A stretch of 64,000 nucleotides of DNA from Pseudovibrio denitrificans JCM 12308 (GCF_001310815.1 NZ_BAZK01000002.1:234443-298442); one strand, 5' to 3'. Positions 1 to 10,248 are shown, counted from the first letter of the stretch. The notes: generated by a model from the letters alone, not told the origin. Program-made: numbers and translations.

Positions 1-3000
1 CTTCTTGGTGGCATTTGGGCTCTAGGCGGCATTGGACGACTGGAAGATCCGGCATTTACAATTAAAGAAGCGCAGGTGATCACCTCCTATCCGGGTGCGA
101 GCGCTGCGGAAGTAGAAGAAGAAGTTACTGAACGGCTCGAAAGTGCCATTCAGCAGATGCCTCAGCTGAAGGAAGTTCGTAGTACCTCTGAACCGGGTCT
201 CTCCCGTATTCAGGTTGAGATGAAGGACATCTACGATGGTACTGAGCTGCCACAGGTGTGGGATGAGCTGCGTCGTAAAGTGAACGACGAGATGCCGAAC
301 CTGCCAAGCGGTGTTCGCACTCCGATTGTTTACGACAGCTTCGGTGATGTGTTCGGCATGTACTATGCCCTGACAGCTGATGGATACTCCAACCGGGATA
401 TCCGTAAGACCGTCAAGGAACTGCGCCGTGAACTGCTGACTGTCGACAACGTTGCGAAGGTTTCCATCCTTGGTGCGCCTGAAGACGAGATCGTCATTGC
501 GATGGATCAGGACCGTCTGGCACAGCTGGGTATCACCATTGCTGACGTGCAGAACGTGCTGAATGCAGAGAATGCTATTCAGGCGAACGGTACCACGGTA
601 TCCGGTGATCTGCGTATTCGCATCTCAACTGTTTCCGCTTTTGACAGCTACCGCAGCATTCAGGATCTGGTGATCGGTAATCCGGGTTCTACTGCGATGG
701 TGCGCTTGTCTGATGTGGCTACGCTTTCTGTCGAAGAGCCTGAGAACAAGTGTTCTGGTTCGTCATAACGGACAGCGCGCTGTTACTCTTGGTGTAGCTG
801 CTGTTGAAGACACAAACATTGTGGCTGTTGGTCAGGGCGTTGAAGCGCATCTGAACGAGCTGCGTGCGAACCTGCCAGTTGGCATGGAAATCATCCCGAT
901 CTACGAACAGCACCGTGTGGTTGATCAGGCTGTTGGTTCCTTCGTATGGAACCTTGTGATGTCTGTTTCCATTGTGATTGTGGTGCTCGGCATCTTCATG
1001 GGCTGGCGTGCTGCTGTTGTGGTGGGTTCTGTTCTGCTGCTGACCGTGCTTTCAACTATCCTGCTGATGAAACTTGGTGGTATTGAGCTTGAGCGTATTT
1101 CGCTTGGTGCTCTCGTGATCGCCATGGGTATGTTGGTAGACAACGCGATCGTTGTTGCTGAAGGTATGATGATCAACATGCAGCGTGGTATGCGGCCTAT
1201 CAAAGCTGCGTCGACCGTTGTTGAGCAGACCAAGTGGCCGCTGCTGGGTGCAACTGTTATCGGCATCATGGCGTTCTCAGGTATCGGTCTTTCCAGCGAC
1301 AGTACGGGTGAGTTCATGTTCTCCCTGTTCGCGGTTGTTGGCATTTCCCTGCTGATGTCCTGGCTCTTTGCGATCCTCGTTACACCGCTGTTTGGTAAGT
1401 ACTTTTTCAAGATGGCGGCCATCACTGGTGACGAGCATGATCCGTACCGTGGTGTTCTTTATACCCTGTTCCGTAAGATCCTGGTTCTGACCCTGAAACT
1501 GCGCTGGTTGTCTCTGGCGGCTCTTATTGGTGTAACTGTAGTTTGCTTCTGGTCCTTCCAGTTTGTTGGAAACTCCTTCTTCCCGAACTCTGCAACGCCG
1601 CTGTTCTACGTGAACTACTGGCTGCCGCATGGTACCGACATTCATGCGACTGCGCGTGATATGGAGAAGCTGGAGAACGAGATCCTGTCTCTGCCGGGTG
1701 TTGTTTCTACCAATACCTTCATTGGTCAGGGTGCGACCCGCTTCATGCTGACATACTCTGCTCAGGATGGAAGCTCCAACTATGGTCAGGTGATCGTACG
1801 CACTGAGAATACTGATATCATTGATGATTTGGCTCTGAAGATCCGTGAGTTTGGTGTTCAGGAGCTGCCTCAGGGACAGGTTTATACCGAGCGTCTGGTG
1901 TTTGGTCCTCCGTCTGGTGCTGATGTTCAGGCGCGTATTACGGGTCCGGATGCGGATGTTCTGCGGGCGATCTCTGAAGAGATGATGGCGATCTTTAAGG
2001 ATCCTCAATATCGCTTGAGTGATGTACGTACTGACTGGCGTGAGCGTGAGTTGGTGATGCAGCCGAAGTTCGACGAACAGCGTGCGCGTATTGCTGGGAT
2101 CACTCGTCAGGATCTGTCTACTGCAATCCAGTTTACCTCTGACGGTATCCGTGCTGGTAGCTATCGTGATCTGGATGAAGACATTCCGATCATCGTGAAG
2201 CGTCAGCGTGGTGAAGGTGAGACTGCCTCTGAAGCTCTTGTAAACACTCTGGTTTGGAGTTCTCAGCAGCGCAAGTACGTGCCGATTGATCAGGTTACCT
2301 CCGGTATTTCTACCGTGGCTGAAGATACTCTGATCCGTCGGCGGGACCGCGTGAAGACGCTGAGTGTGCTTGGTGCAAGTGCGCCGGATGAGTTGGCGTC
2401 GGTTGCTCATGCCCGAATTCGGGGGGCGATTGAGGCTGTTCCGCTGCCGGATGGGTATTCCATGGAGTGGGGTGGTGAGTACGAAAACTCTCAGGATGCG
2501 AATGAATCGCTGGGGAGTAAGGTTCCAGTCACCTTCCTTGTGATGATTGTTATCTCCATCCTGCTGTTCTCTAAGGTTCGGGAACCACTCATCATCTGGC
2601 TGATCGTACCGATGTCTGTCAACGGTGTGGTGATTGGTCTGCTGGGTACAGGTTTGCCGCTGGACTTCATGGCGATCCTTGGTGTGCTGTCTCTGTCAGG
2701 CATGTTGATCAAGAACGCGATCGTGCTGCTGGAAGAGATCGACCTTCAGCTTGAAGAAGGTGGAGACCGGTTTGACGCTGTGGTTCGTGCGAGTGTGTCT
2801 CGTCTGCGTCCGGTGTCTATGGCGGCGATCACGACGATCCTTGGTATGGCTCCGCTGATTGTTGATCCGATGTTCGCGAGTATGTCTGTGACCATTATGG
2901 GTGGTCTGGCGTTTGCGACGGTGTTAACGCTGATTGCTGTTCCGCTGCTGTTCATCATCTTCTACCGCATTCATCCAACAAAGGGTGCAGGTAAAGGTGA

Positions 3001-3073
3001 AGCAGACAAGCCTCTGAAAAAACTGGAAGAAAAAGTTTCTGACGGTCAGAAGGCTGAGCCGGAACCGGCATAA
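1..3073 (+). pseudogene. RND efflux permease (AcrB family), 5' partial, one apparent frameshift
   Basis: Inner-membrane proton-driven RND pump subunit that would work with a periplasmic adaptor and an outer-membrane channel. Reading starts outside the window: frame 1 gives LLGGIWALGGIGRLEDPAFTIK, so only about 20-25 N-terminal residues are missing. The porter domain is in 76-768 and the membrane domains are in the frame open to 3073, with the TM4-type segment (LGALVIAMGMLVDNAIVVAEG) and the matching C-terminal repeat (GMLIKNAIVLLEE). Frame 1 ends in a stop at 766-768 just after EEPENK, while the next frame resumes with VLVRHNGQRAVTLG. One extra base near 748-752 explains the break; removing it gives about 1023 visible residues, normal for the family. 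The C-terminus is charged and Lys/Glu-rich. Substrate unknown. Either a sequencing error or a recent pseudogene. Confidence 0.88.
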
Positions 3074-3079
3074 GAAAAA

Positions 3080-3111
3080 GGTCTTCCCGGTTATCTAAAA
3101 CCGGGAAGACC
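3080..3111 (-). terminator. Stem-loop terminator, U-tract on minus strand
   Basis: A perfect 13-bp stem (3080-3092 with 3099-3111, loop of 6) lies just after the RND stop codon. The A-run on its left (AAGAAAAAG) becomes a U-tract when read on the minus strand, so it fits best as the end of the minus-strand peptidase transcript. It could also hinder read-through from the RND gene. Confidence 0.7.
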
Positions 3112-3413
3112 TCCGAGATACGCAAAGGGCGGCGTATATTTACCGCAACACTCCGTCCTTTGCTCCCCCGCGTCGCCTCTGCCCCCAACACCAGAGGCGG
3201 CGCATCTTTTTTGCCTTTCGGCACTTATTCAAGAGAGCAAAACTGCCTTGAATACCGGCTCCCACCCCTGGTGAGCTCGATCCAAAACTCCAGCACATTA
3301 TACCGGTTTGCGTCGATTTGCGTTGTTTTGCGCAAACTTGCGTTTTTATGGGTTTGCTTGCGTTGCTATGTGAGCTTTACCTTAACGGAAATATCAGGAT
3401 ACGGAATTCAAAT
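3112..3413. other. Intergenic region between RND permease and S58 peptidase; no gene seen
   Basis: About 300 bases between convergent genes. No credible ORF with a ribosome binding site. The right part holds a degenerate 10-bp-period run (listed separately). Confidence 0.6.
3305..3369. repeat. Degenerate 10-bp-period TTTGCGT repeat
   Basis: Six consecutive 10-base blocks each carry a version of TTTGCGT or CTTGCGT in almost the same phase, ending with GCTTGCGTTG. The period is close to one helical turn. No function assigned. Confidence 0.5.
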
Positions 3414-4436
3414 CTACCGTGATCCGTGTTGGCTCTTCCATGTTGGTACTGTGTCACCAGGGTACTCCGTCGCGTTGTAGACGCCGCGAGCGATAGCTCT
3501 GGAGACAGTCTGAGCGGCGTAGGCGCCGAGTTCGAGCAGTTCGACCATCGGGTCTTGCATCTTGCGTTTGCCGGTTGAGATCACGAAGAGCAGGTCACCA
3601 TCCATTGGGGTGTGGCGCTGGCCAGAGGGCGCGGGCATAACCGTCGTGGGCGGCGGTGGCGATGCGCTTGGCTTCGGACTTGGTGAGGATCAGATCAGTG
3701 GCAACGATGCCGATGGTGGTGTTGGTGTTCGGGGACAGATCGATTGTGCCCAGAGTGAACTTGGTTTGCACGGTGCGGTCCATGCCCGGCATTTCTGCTG
3801 GCCAGCCGAGACCGCCGAATTCCCCGTTTTGCTCGCTTGGAGCGGCCCAGAAGTATGGCGTGTCGCCGATGGTGGGGCGGCCTAATGCGTTTACCGCGAT
3901 GAGGGCACCAACTGTGCCGCCGCGGGGCAGGGAGAGGGAGGCAGAGCCGAGGCCGCCTTTGAGGTCTGCGGTGGTGGCGCCAAAGCCTGCGCCTGCTGAG
4001 CCGAGCTCAAAATCGTCACCAGCGTTGTCGACCGCTTCGATGCCCATCTCACGGTAGACTGGTTTTCTGCCCCAGGATTTATCCCCCCGTTGAGGAGATC
4101 GAATAGAATAGCTGTGGGGGTAATTGGAATGACTGCACTGCCAACTTTGAAACCTTTGCCGAGTTCTGCCAGTCGCACCTGTGCGCCGCTGCCTGCATCC
4201 AGCCCGAATGCGGAGCCGCCGGACAGCACGAGGGCGTCGATGGCGTTGACGGTTTGCTCTGGTTCCAGAAGAGCGATATCGCGCGTGCCTGGAGCGCCGC
4301 CCAAAATGGCGACGGACGCAACGGCCTGTTCGTCGGGTATGAGAACCGTGACACCGGACTTGGTCTTTTCGCAATGGGCATTGCCGACCTTCAATCCCGG
4401 AACGTCGGTTATCAGATTGCGCGGTGCTGGTGTCAT
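3414..4436 (-). pseudogene. P1/S58 family peptidase (DmpA/NylC-like), two apparent frameshifts
   Basis: N-terminal-nucleophile amidohydrolase family that self-cleaves into two chains; family members act as D/L-aminopeptidases or on amide oligomers. The N-terminal part begins MTPAPRNLITDVPGLKVGN. The reading frame breaks at a run of six G (minus strand, near 4085-4090), where seven would give NGGDKSWGRKPVYREMG. It breaks again near 3620, where one C too many separates ARALWPA from HTPMDGDLLFVISTGK. The two shifts cancel, giving about 340 residues, normal for the family. PNTNTTIGIVATD carries the Asn-Thr step that is the cleavage site in NylC-type members, so a Thr nucleophile is inferred. Substrate unknown. 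Confidence 0.85.
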
Positions 4437-4560
4437 CGTTTTTCCCTAAATCAATGTCGAAATATGCAGATGCACAACCGCGACAGGTCCATCGCGATTG
4501 GTGCAGAAAATTCTTTTATTGCTGTAGGCCTGGTTCCGAAATGGGAACTTAGGACCAAAT

Positions 4561-5085
4561 TCAGACGGAATGATAGTTCCGATCAAGGTAGATCAGAGCA
4601 GGTGCAAATTCACCCAGACGTGCTGCGACCACCTCGCCGAATATAACAGAGTGCGTGCCAACTTCAGTCACTTCTTTAATGTGGCAGTCAAAGCTGACGC
4701 GTGCGCTCTCCAAAATCGGGCTTCCTGTTGCCAGAGTGCCCCAGCTTCCTTTTGCGAAGCGTTCTTCCATTGACAGGTCGCCCTGACCTGCGAAGACGTT
4801 GGAAAGATCAGTGTGGTCATGAATGAGTGTGTTGATGGAAAAGACGCCGTTGTCTTTGACGATCTGATTCACCTTTGCGCTGCGGTTGAGGCAGACGAGC
4901 AGGGTGGCCGGATCATCTGACACAGAGCAGACAGATGAAACTGTTGCGCCAACGCGACCGGCAGAACCGGCACTGGCAAGCAAGTGAACTGAAGCGCCTA
5001 AACGACTCATTGCCTCTCTAAATTCATGAGAGGCCAGACTTTTGCTCGTATTATCAGCGGGCGCCATTGTTAAAGCTGTCGTCAT
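4561..5085 (-). CDS. Flavin reductase family protein (HpaC/RutF-like)
   Basis: Small NAD(P)H:flavin oxidoreductase fold that supplies reduced FMN/FAD to a partner monooxygenase. About 174 residues. The typical N-terminal pattern is present: HEFREAMSRLGASVHLLAS, then GATVSSVCSVSDDPATLLVCLNRSAKVN, and a C-terminal PALIYLDRNYHSV. An open frame extends to 5139, but MTTALTMAPADN at 5085 fits family length better. No partner oxygenase is adjacent; the peptidase gene lies downstream on the same strand 125 bases away, so the partner is elsewhere or unknown. Confidence 0.85.
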   Translation of the reverse strand: MTTALTMAPADNTSKSLASHEFREAMSRLGASVHLLASAGSAGRVGATVSSVCSVSDDPATLLVCLNRSAKVNQIVKDNGVFSINTLIHDHTDLSNVFAGQGDLSMEERFAKGSWGTLATGSPILESARVSFDCHIKEVTEVGTHSVIFGEVVAARLGEFAPALIYLDRNYHSV

Positions 5086-5724
5086 CCAGTTCGTTCCAAG
5101 ATATTCCCACAGATATGATCTGTGTTTCACACTGTACAATATTCATTAGTACTTTTCAGTCGCCCAAAAACGACAGGTATTTCAATTAGAGTAGTTATAG
5201 CCATTTGCTGAGAAAAGCTAGTTCTACTGCTAAAAACTGATTAATATACCGAGGGCTTCCCTCTCGTTTTGGAGCCGTGATTTGCTGATACGGAATTTTA
5301 GTAGAAATTAGAAGGCTCAATCGTGCCTTCGCGAGCTGGCAGATTGGAAATCTTCAAAAAATCCCGGGTACCATCTTGCAGTTTTTGTCTGGATATGGTC
5401 AGTATACATCAGCTGTGATATATTACAGAATAGGGAAGAGGCATTCTACGGATGAGAAATATTCACGCATTGGTTGTGGTGCTCTGATCTCAGAGCCTGT
5501 CCTAGCGGATTGTCGGGAGTAGGAATAAGTCCAGATTTTGGGTTCTATGAAATAAAAATGCGTTTGCGGCGCATAAAGAATAGGAAAATTCCAAAATACG
5601 GACTTATAAGTATGGGTAATATACTTACAGGTCGGCTTACCATAAAATATTGGGGTCTGAATTCGGAGGCATTCAGACTGGACAGCAACTAAAAGCTGAT
5701 CTCATGCGGGGAACAAAATAAAAC
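5086..5724. other. Divergent intergenic region upstream of livH
   Basis: About 640 AT-rich bases between the divergent flavin reductase and livH. It must hold the liv operon promoter. A 72-codon frame at 5474-5692 has no ribosome site and no recognisable sequence, and I do not regard it as a gene. The livH ribosome site GGGGA is at about 5707-5711. Confidence 0.5.
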
Positions 5725-6660
5725 ATGGATTACTTTCTCCAACAACTTATCAATGGTGTGACGCTTGGGTCCATTTATGGGCTCATCGCCATTGGCTATA
5801 CAATGGTCTATGGCATTATCGGCATGATTAACTTCGCCCATGGCGATATCTTCATGGTCGGATCTTTCGTTGCACTTATTCTAATTGTTGCACTTGGCAT
5901 TACTGCCGCTACACCGGTGCTTCTTTTGATTTTGGCTCTGGCCCTCGTTCTTGTGGTGGCCATGGCTCTGACTGCTGTTTGGGGGTGGACAGTAGAACGT
6001 ATTGCCTATCGGCCTTTGCGTGGCTCATTCCGCCTTGCACCGCTGATTACTGCAATTGGTGCATCAATTGCTCTTCAGAACTTTGTTCAGGTTTCTCAAG
6101 GCGCGAAAAACAAACCACTTCAGCCGCTGATTTCGGGAGGATTTCAGCTGACTGATGGTGGTGCTGACGGCTCTGGCTTTATCGTCAACCTGTCTTACGT
6201 GCAGATCCTGATTGTGGTGACCACCGTCATTCTGATGGTTGGGTTTACTTACCTCATCAACAATACAAATCTTGGCCGTTCGCAGCGTGCCTGTGAGCAG
6301 GACCGTAAGATGGCAGCGTTGCTTGGCGTGAACGTCGACCGCACCATCTCGCTGACCTTCGTCATGGGTGCTTCTCTGGCAGCTGTCGCCGGTCTGATGT
6401 TCCTTCTCTATTACGGCGTTGTTGACTTCTACATTGGCTTCCTTGCTGGTGTTAAGGCGTTTACCGCTGCGGTGCTGGGTGGCATTGGCTCCCTGCCGGG
6501 CGCGATGCTTGGTGGCCTGTTGATTGGCCTGATCGAGACATTCTGGTCCGGTTACTTCTCAGTTGAGTACAAGGACGTGGCCGCATTCTCGATCCTCGCG
6601 ATCGTGCTCATCTTTATGCCGGAAGGTCTTCTCGGCCAACCTGAGGTGGAGAAGGTATAA
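5725..6660 (+). CDS. livH: Branched-chain amino acid ABC transporter permease LivH
   Basis: Inner-membrane permease of a high-affinity Leu/Ile/Val (HAAT) importer. 311 residues with about eight hydrophobic segments. It opens with MDYFLQQLINGVTLGSIYGLIAIGYTMVYGIIGMINFAHGD, the signature start of LivH, and carries the cytoplasmic EAA-like loop (LGRSQRACEQDRKMAALLGVNVDRT). First gene of a tight five- or six-gene operon; its TAA overlaps the livM ATG by one base (TAATG), implying translational coupling. Confidence 0.96.
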   Translation: MDYFLQQLINGVTLGSIYGLIAIGYTMVYGIIGMINFAHGDIFMVGSFVALILIVALGITAATPVLLLILALALVLVVAMALTAVWGWTVERIAYRPLRGSFRLAPLITAIGASIALQNFVQVSQGAKNKPLQPLISGGFQLTDGGADGSGFIVNLSYVQILIVVTTVILMVGFTYLINNTNLGRSQRACEQDRKMAALLGVNVDRTISLTFVMGASLAAVAGLMFLLYYGVVDFYIGFLAGVKAFTAAVLGGIGSLPGAMLGGLLIGLIETFWSGYFSVEYKDVAAFSILAIVLIFMPEGLLGQPEVEKV

Positions 6661-7994
6661 TGCAAGCAAGACAAAGAGATAGCTTGCTTGTTGCAAGCCT
6701 GAAAGACAGTCTGGGTGGTGCGGTTATTACCTTCGCACTGGCCTGTGTCATGGTGGGTCTCAAGGTTGATGTTGCCTCTGGCCGTGGTGCCGAACTCTTC
6801 CTTGAACACCGCTGGCTGGCGGTTGCCACCGCTGTGATTGTTGTGTTCGCCGGTCGCTTCCTTCTGAACATGTTCTTCTGGAAGCGCGAAGATGCACCAA
6901 GCATCGGGATTTCCGGGTTCCTGCCAAAAGGTGGTTTGGGTACCGGCAGTGCGAACATGCTGAAATACGGCATGCTGGTGCTGGCTGTTGTGCTTCCGTT
7001 TGCGTTGATGTTCTGGCTCGGTTCCCGTGGCTCCCGTCAGTACATTGACCTTGCCATCCTCGTGCTCACCTACGTGATGCTGGGATGGGGCCTGAACATT
7101 GTGGTTGGCCTTGCTGGTCTTCTGGACCTTGGCTATGTGGCCTTTTACGCGGTGGGTGCTTATTCCTACGCGTTGCTGGCGCACTACTTCGGCTTCTCCT
7201 TCTGGATCTGTCTTCCGCTGGCCGGTATTCTGGCTGCGTTCTGGGGCATCATTCTGGGCTTCCCGGTTCTGAGGCTTCGAGGGGACTACCTTGCCATTGT
7301 GACGCTTGCGTTTGGTGAGATTATCCGAGTGGTTCTGCTGAACTGGTACGAGTTTACCGGTGGCCCTGATGGTCTTTCCGGCATTCCGCGCCCAAGCTTC
7401 TTTGGTCTGGAGTTCACCCGTGGTGAAGGCGGTTTTGCTGACTTCTTCGGCCTGAAGTACAACAGCATCCATCGCATTATCTTCCTGTACTACCTCATCT
7501 TTATCATGGCGATGGTCACCAACTTCGTGACTATGCGGTTGCGCAGAATGCCGATTGGTCGTGCATGGGAAGCGCTGCGTGAAGATGAGATTGCGTGTCG
7601 TGCGCTTGGCATCAACACCACCAACACCAAGCTGACAGCGTTTGCTCTTGGCGCGATGTTCGGCGGGTTTGCTGGCTCCTTCTTCGCAACACGTCAGGGC
7701 TTTATTTCTCCTGAGAGTTTCACCTTCCTTGAATCTGCGATCATTCTTGCGATCGTGGTGCTGGGTGGTCTCGGTTCGCAAATGGGCGTTGTGATTGCGG
7801 CAGTTGTGATGATCGGCGGTTTCGAGTTCTTCCGTGAGTTTGAAGAATATCGCATGCTTGTCTTCGGTCTGATCATGGTTGTCATCATGGTCTGGAAGCC
7901 TCGTGGGCTTGTTTCCAGCAGAACGCCGAGTGTGGCACTTTCCAAAAACGCAAAAGGTATATCTGCCGATCTTGTTCAGGAGGGCCACGGATGA
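6660..7994 (+). CDS. livM: Branched-chain amino acid ABC transporter permease LivM
   Basis: Second permease of the importer. 444 residues: an N-terminal extension of about 130 residues with extra hydrophobic segments (the DUF3382-type extension known from LivM), then the core permease starting YIDLAILVLTYVMLGWGLNIVVGLAGLLDLGYVAFYAVGAY. The ABC-contact loop is GRAWEALREDEIACRALGIN. It overlaps livG by four bases (ATGA). Confidence 0.96.
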   Translation: MQARQRDSLLVASLKDSLGGAVITFALACVMVGLKVDVASGRGAELFLEHRWLAVATAVIVVFAGRFLLNMFFWKREDAPSIGISGFLPKGGLGTGSANMLKYGMLVLAVVLPFALMFWLGSRGSRQYIDLAILVLTYVMLGWGLNIVVGLAGLLDLGYVAFYAVGAYSYALLAHYFGFSFWICLPLAGILAAFWGIILGFPVLRLRGDYLAIVTLAFGEIIRVVLLNWYEFTGGPDGLSGIPRPSFFGLEFTRGEGGFADFFGLKYNSIHRIIFLYYLIFIMAMVTNFVTMRLRRMPIGRAWEALREDEIACRALGINTTNTKLTAFALGAMFGGFAGSFFATRQGFISPESFTFLESAIILAIVVLGGLGSQMGVVIAAVVMIGGFEFFREFEEYRMLVFGLIMVVIMVWKPRGLVSSRTPSVALSKNAKGISADLVQEGHG

Positions 7995-8839
7995 GCACCT
8001 GGGACAACAACCCTGTTCTGAAGGTCGAACACCTGACCATGCGCTTTGGCGGTCTAACCGCTGTTGGTGACCTGAGCTTCAATGTTGGGCGCGGTGATAT
8101 TACTGCGCTTATCGGACCGAACGGTGCGGGTAAAACCACAGTGTTTAACTGCATCACCGGGTTCTACAAGCCGACTGAAGGTCGTCTGGTGATGAACCGC
8201 TCCAACGGAGAAAAGCATCTTCTGGAGCGCAAGCCGGACTTCAAGATTACGGCTGAGGCCAAAGTTGCCCGTACCTTCCAGAACATCCGTCTGTTTGGCG
8301 GTATGACCATTCTGGAAAACCTGATGGTGGCGCAGCACAATCCGCTGATGGTTGCTTCCAACTGGACGATTGGTGGTCTGCTCGGTCTGGGCGGCTACAA
8401 GAAGTCCAACGTGGATGCGATTGAGACTGCCAAGTACTGGCTGGAGCGGATCGATCTGATTGATCGGGCTGATGCGCCTGCTGCGGACCTTTCCTACGGT
8501 GATCAGCGCCGTCTGGAAATTGCCCGTGCCATGTGTACCGGTCCTGAGCTTCTTTGCCTGGATGAGCCAGCTGCTGGTTTGAACCCGAAAGAGAGCTTGG
8601 AGCTGAACACTCTGCTTCAATACATCCGTAAAGAGCATGACACGTCTGTTCTGCTGATTGAGCATGACATGTCTGTTGTGATGGAAATCTCCGACCACGT
8701 TGTGGTGCTGGATTACGGCGTGAAGATTTCTGATGGCACCCCTGAGTTCGTGAAGAACGATCCGCATGTGATTGCGGCTTACCTGGGTGTTGAGGATGAT
8801 GAAGTTGATCAGGTTGAAGAGGAGGTGGGCATCGTATGA
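7991..8839 (+). CDS. livG: Branched-chain amino acid ABC transporter ATPase LivG
   Basis: Cytoplasmic ATPase subunit, 282 residues. Walker A GPNGAGKTT near residue 43, Q-loop region ARTFQNIRLFGGMT, signature LSYGDQRRLEIARA, Walker B LLCLDEPAAGL and switch His in LLIEHDMSVVM. All nucleotide-binding residues are intact. An acidic tail (DDEVDQVEEEVG) follows the domain. The start overlaps livM and the stop overlaps livF, both by ATGA. Confidence 0.97.
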   Translation: MSTWDNNPVLKVEHLTMRFGGLTAVGDLSFNVGRGDITALIGPNGAGKTTVFNCITGFYKPTEGRLVMNRSNGEKHLLERKPDFKITAEAKVARTFQNIRLFGGMTILENLMVAQHNPLMVASNWTIGGLLGLGGYKKSNVDAIETAKYWLERIDLIDRADAPAADLSYGDQRRLEIARAMCTGPELLCLDEPAAGLNPKESLELNTLLQYIRKEHDTSVLLIEHDMSVVMEISDHVVVLDYGVKISDGTPEFVKNDPHVIAAYLGVEDDEVDQVEEEVGIV

Positions 8840-9567
8840 GCGCACAACAACCACTCCTGAGCATTCGCGGTGTTCAAACTTTCTACGGCAAGATTCAAGC
8901 GCTGCATGGTGTTGATCTTGATGTGTATGAAGGGGAGATCGTTACGCTGATTGGTGCCAATGGTGCCGGCAAATCGACCCTGATGATGACCGTTTGCGGT
9001 ACGCCGCAGGCCCGTCATGGCTCGGTGTCGTATTGCGGTGAGGACATCACCTACAAGCCGACCTTCGAGATCATGCGCACTGGCATCGCTCAATCTCCTG
9101 AAGGGCGCCGTATCTTCCCACGCATGACGGTTCTGGAGAACCTGATGATGGGCGGCATGGTTGCTGGGAACGAGCACTTTGAAGAAGACTTGCGCCGTGC
9201 GTTTGAGCTGTTTCCGCGTTTGAAAGAACGTCAGCAGCAGCGCGGTGGGACGCTTTCCGGTGGTGAGCAGCAGATGCTGGCGATTGCCCGCGCGCTGATG
9301 AGCCGTCCGCGTCTTCTTCTGCTGGATGAGCCGTCTCTGGGTCTGGCACCGATTATCGTGTCGCAGATTTTTGAGGCGATTGCTGAGCTGAACCGGACCG
9401 ATGGTCTGACCGTGTTCCTTGTTGAGCAGAATGCGTATCACGCGCTGAAGCTGGCTCACCGGGGCTACGTGATGGTCAACGGCACAATCACCATGACCGG
9501 CACAGGTAAGGAGCTTCTGTCTCGTGAAGAGGTGAAAGCGGCTTATCTTGAAGGCGGCGCACATTAG
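8836..9567 (+). CDS. livF: Branched-chain amino acid ABC transporter ATPase LivF
   Basis: Second ATPase subunit, 243 residues. Walker A GANGAGKST, signature LSGGEQQMLAIARAL, Walker B LLLLDEPSLGL, and the LivF-type stretch SPEGRRIFPRMTVLENLMMG. A mobile-type repeat begins at its stop codon. Confidence 0.97.
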   Translation: MSAQQPLLSIRGVQTFYGKIQALHGVDLDVYEGEIVTLIGANGAGKSTLMMTVCGTPQARHGSVSYCGEDITYKPTFEIMRTGIAQSPEGRRIFPRMTVLENLMMGGMVAGNEHFEEDLRRAFELFPRLKERQQQRGGTLSGGEQQMLAIARALMSRPRLLLLDEPSLGLAPIIVSQIFEAIAELNRTDGLTVFLVEQNAYHALKLAHRGYVMVNGTITMTGTGKELLSREEVKAAYLEGGAH

Positions 9568-9667
9568 AGCATGGCTATGACAGATGAAATTTTGAGAGAT
9601 GCTCTAATGAATTGTTTTTGCGCGGATCCTTGTCCGAAAACCGGTTCCCACTTTTCGGGAATGCGCT
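9563..9667 (+). repeat. Composite extragenic repeat, copy 1 (hairpin plus CGAAAACCGG module)
   Basis: A perfect 10-bp inverted repeat ATTAGAGCAT/ATGCTCTAAT (9563-9572, 9599-9608), overlapping the livF stop, is followed after 11 bases by a palindromic module (9620-9667) with core CCGAAAACCGGTTCCCAC. This module is one of six in the window and resembles extragenic palindromes common in Rhizobiales. It lies inside the liv operon. Confidence 0.8.
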
Positions 9668-9683
9668 CGACGGAGGCTTAGAG

Positions 9684-10043
9684 ATGGGTATTCTTTATGG
9701 CAGCTCGATGCCTGCCTTTATCATGCTGGTTGTTGTTCTTGGCGGGCTGGCAGCTGCAGCCACGGGTCGTTCCATTGCGACCACGTGGCGGCCTTTGCCG
9801 ATCCTGTTCTGGTTTATCTTCCTGCTGTCGCTGGCGATGCGTTTTCTGTCGTTCGCGCTGTTTGAAGAGCCGCTGCTGTCTATTCAATATCTGGTGGTGG
9901 ACTACGCCATTCTCATCGGCATTGCGCTGGTGAGCTACCGCGTGACCCGCACCAACCAGATGGTGACTCAATACAGCTGGCTTTATCAAAAGACAGGTCC
10001 GTTTGGCTGGAAGTTGAAGCCGGGCCAGCAAGATAATTACTAA
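9684..10043 (+). CDS. Small membrane protein in the liv operon (DUF6867-like)
   Basis: 119 residues starting MGILYGSSMPAFIMLVVVLGG, with a good ribosome site (GGAGG at 9672-9676). About four hydrophobic segments, then a polar C-terminus (YQKTGPFGWKLKPGQQDNY). It sits between livF and the substrate-binding protein gene, as I recall for a conserved family of unknown function in Hyphomicrobiales liv operons. An accessory role in the importer is inferred from position only; no catalytic motif is visible. Confidence 0.75.
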   Translation: MGILYGSSMPAFIMLVVVLGGLAAAATGRSIATTWRPLPILFWFIFLLSLAMRFLSFALFEEPLLSIQYLVVDYAILIGIALVSYRVTRTNQMVTQYSWLYQKTGPFGWKLKPGQQDNY

Positions 10044-10155
10044 TTCGCAAAATTACTTAGATAATTGTTGCGCATTCGGTCAGTTCTGGTTCAAACTAGT
10101 TTCTGGCTAGGCATCCAGATGATGAGTACGGAGAGGTCTCATTGTCGGAAGCATT

Positions 10156-10180
10156 GAGCAGGCGAGGGGTTTGCCTGCTC
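10156..10180 (+). other. Stem-loop in leader of the liv binding-protein gene
   Basis: Perfect 8-bp stem GAGCAGGC/GCCTGCTC with a 9-base loop and no U-tract, about 70 bases before the binding-protein start. It may stabilise the 3' part of the transcript or protect the abundant binding-protein mRNA; function inferred. Confidence 0.4.
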
Positions 10181-10248
10181 TGGTGGGAGACGGTTGCGTT
10201 TCCCGCTCAATTTCAATTGAGAAATGCACCTGACTCGGGGAGTTTTTT

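Noticed and set aside
1277-2410. 377-codon frame opposite the RND permease
   Set aside because: Antisense shadow of the permease.
5474-5692. 72-codon ORF upstream of livH
   Set aside because: No ribosome site, no domain, atypical composition.
6552-7988. 478-codon open frame on the minus strand
   Set aside because: Mirror of livM in the complementary strand; very His/Asn/Arg-rich translation, no start signal.
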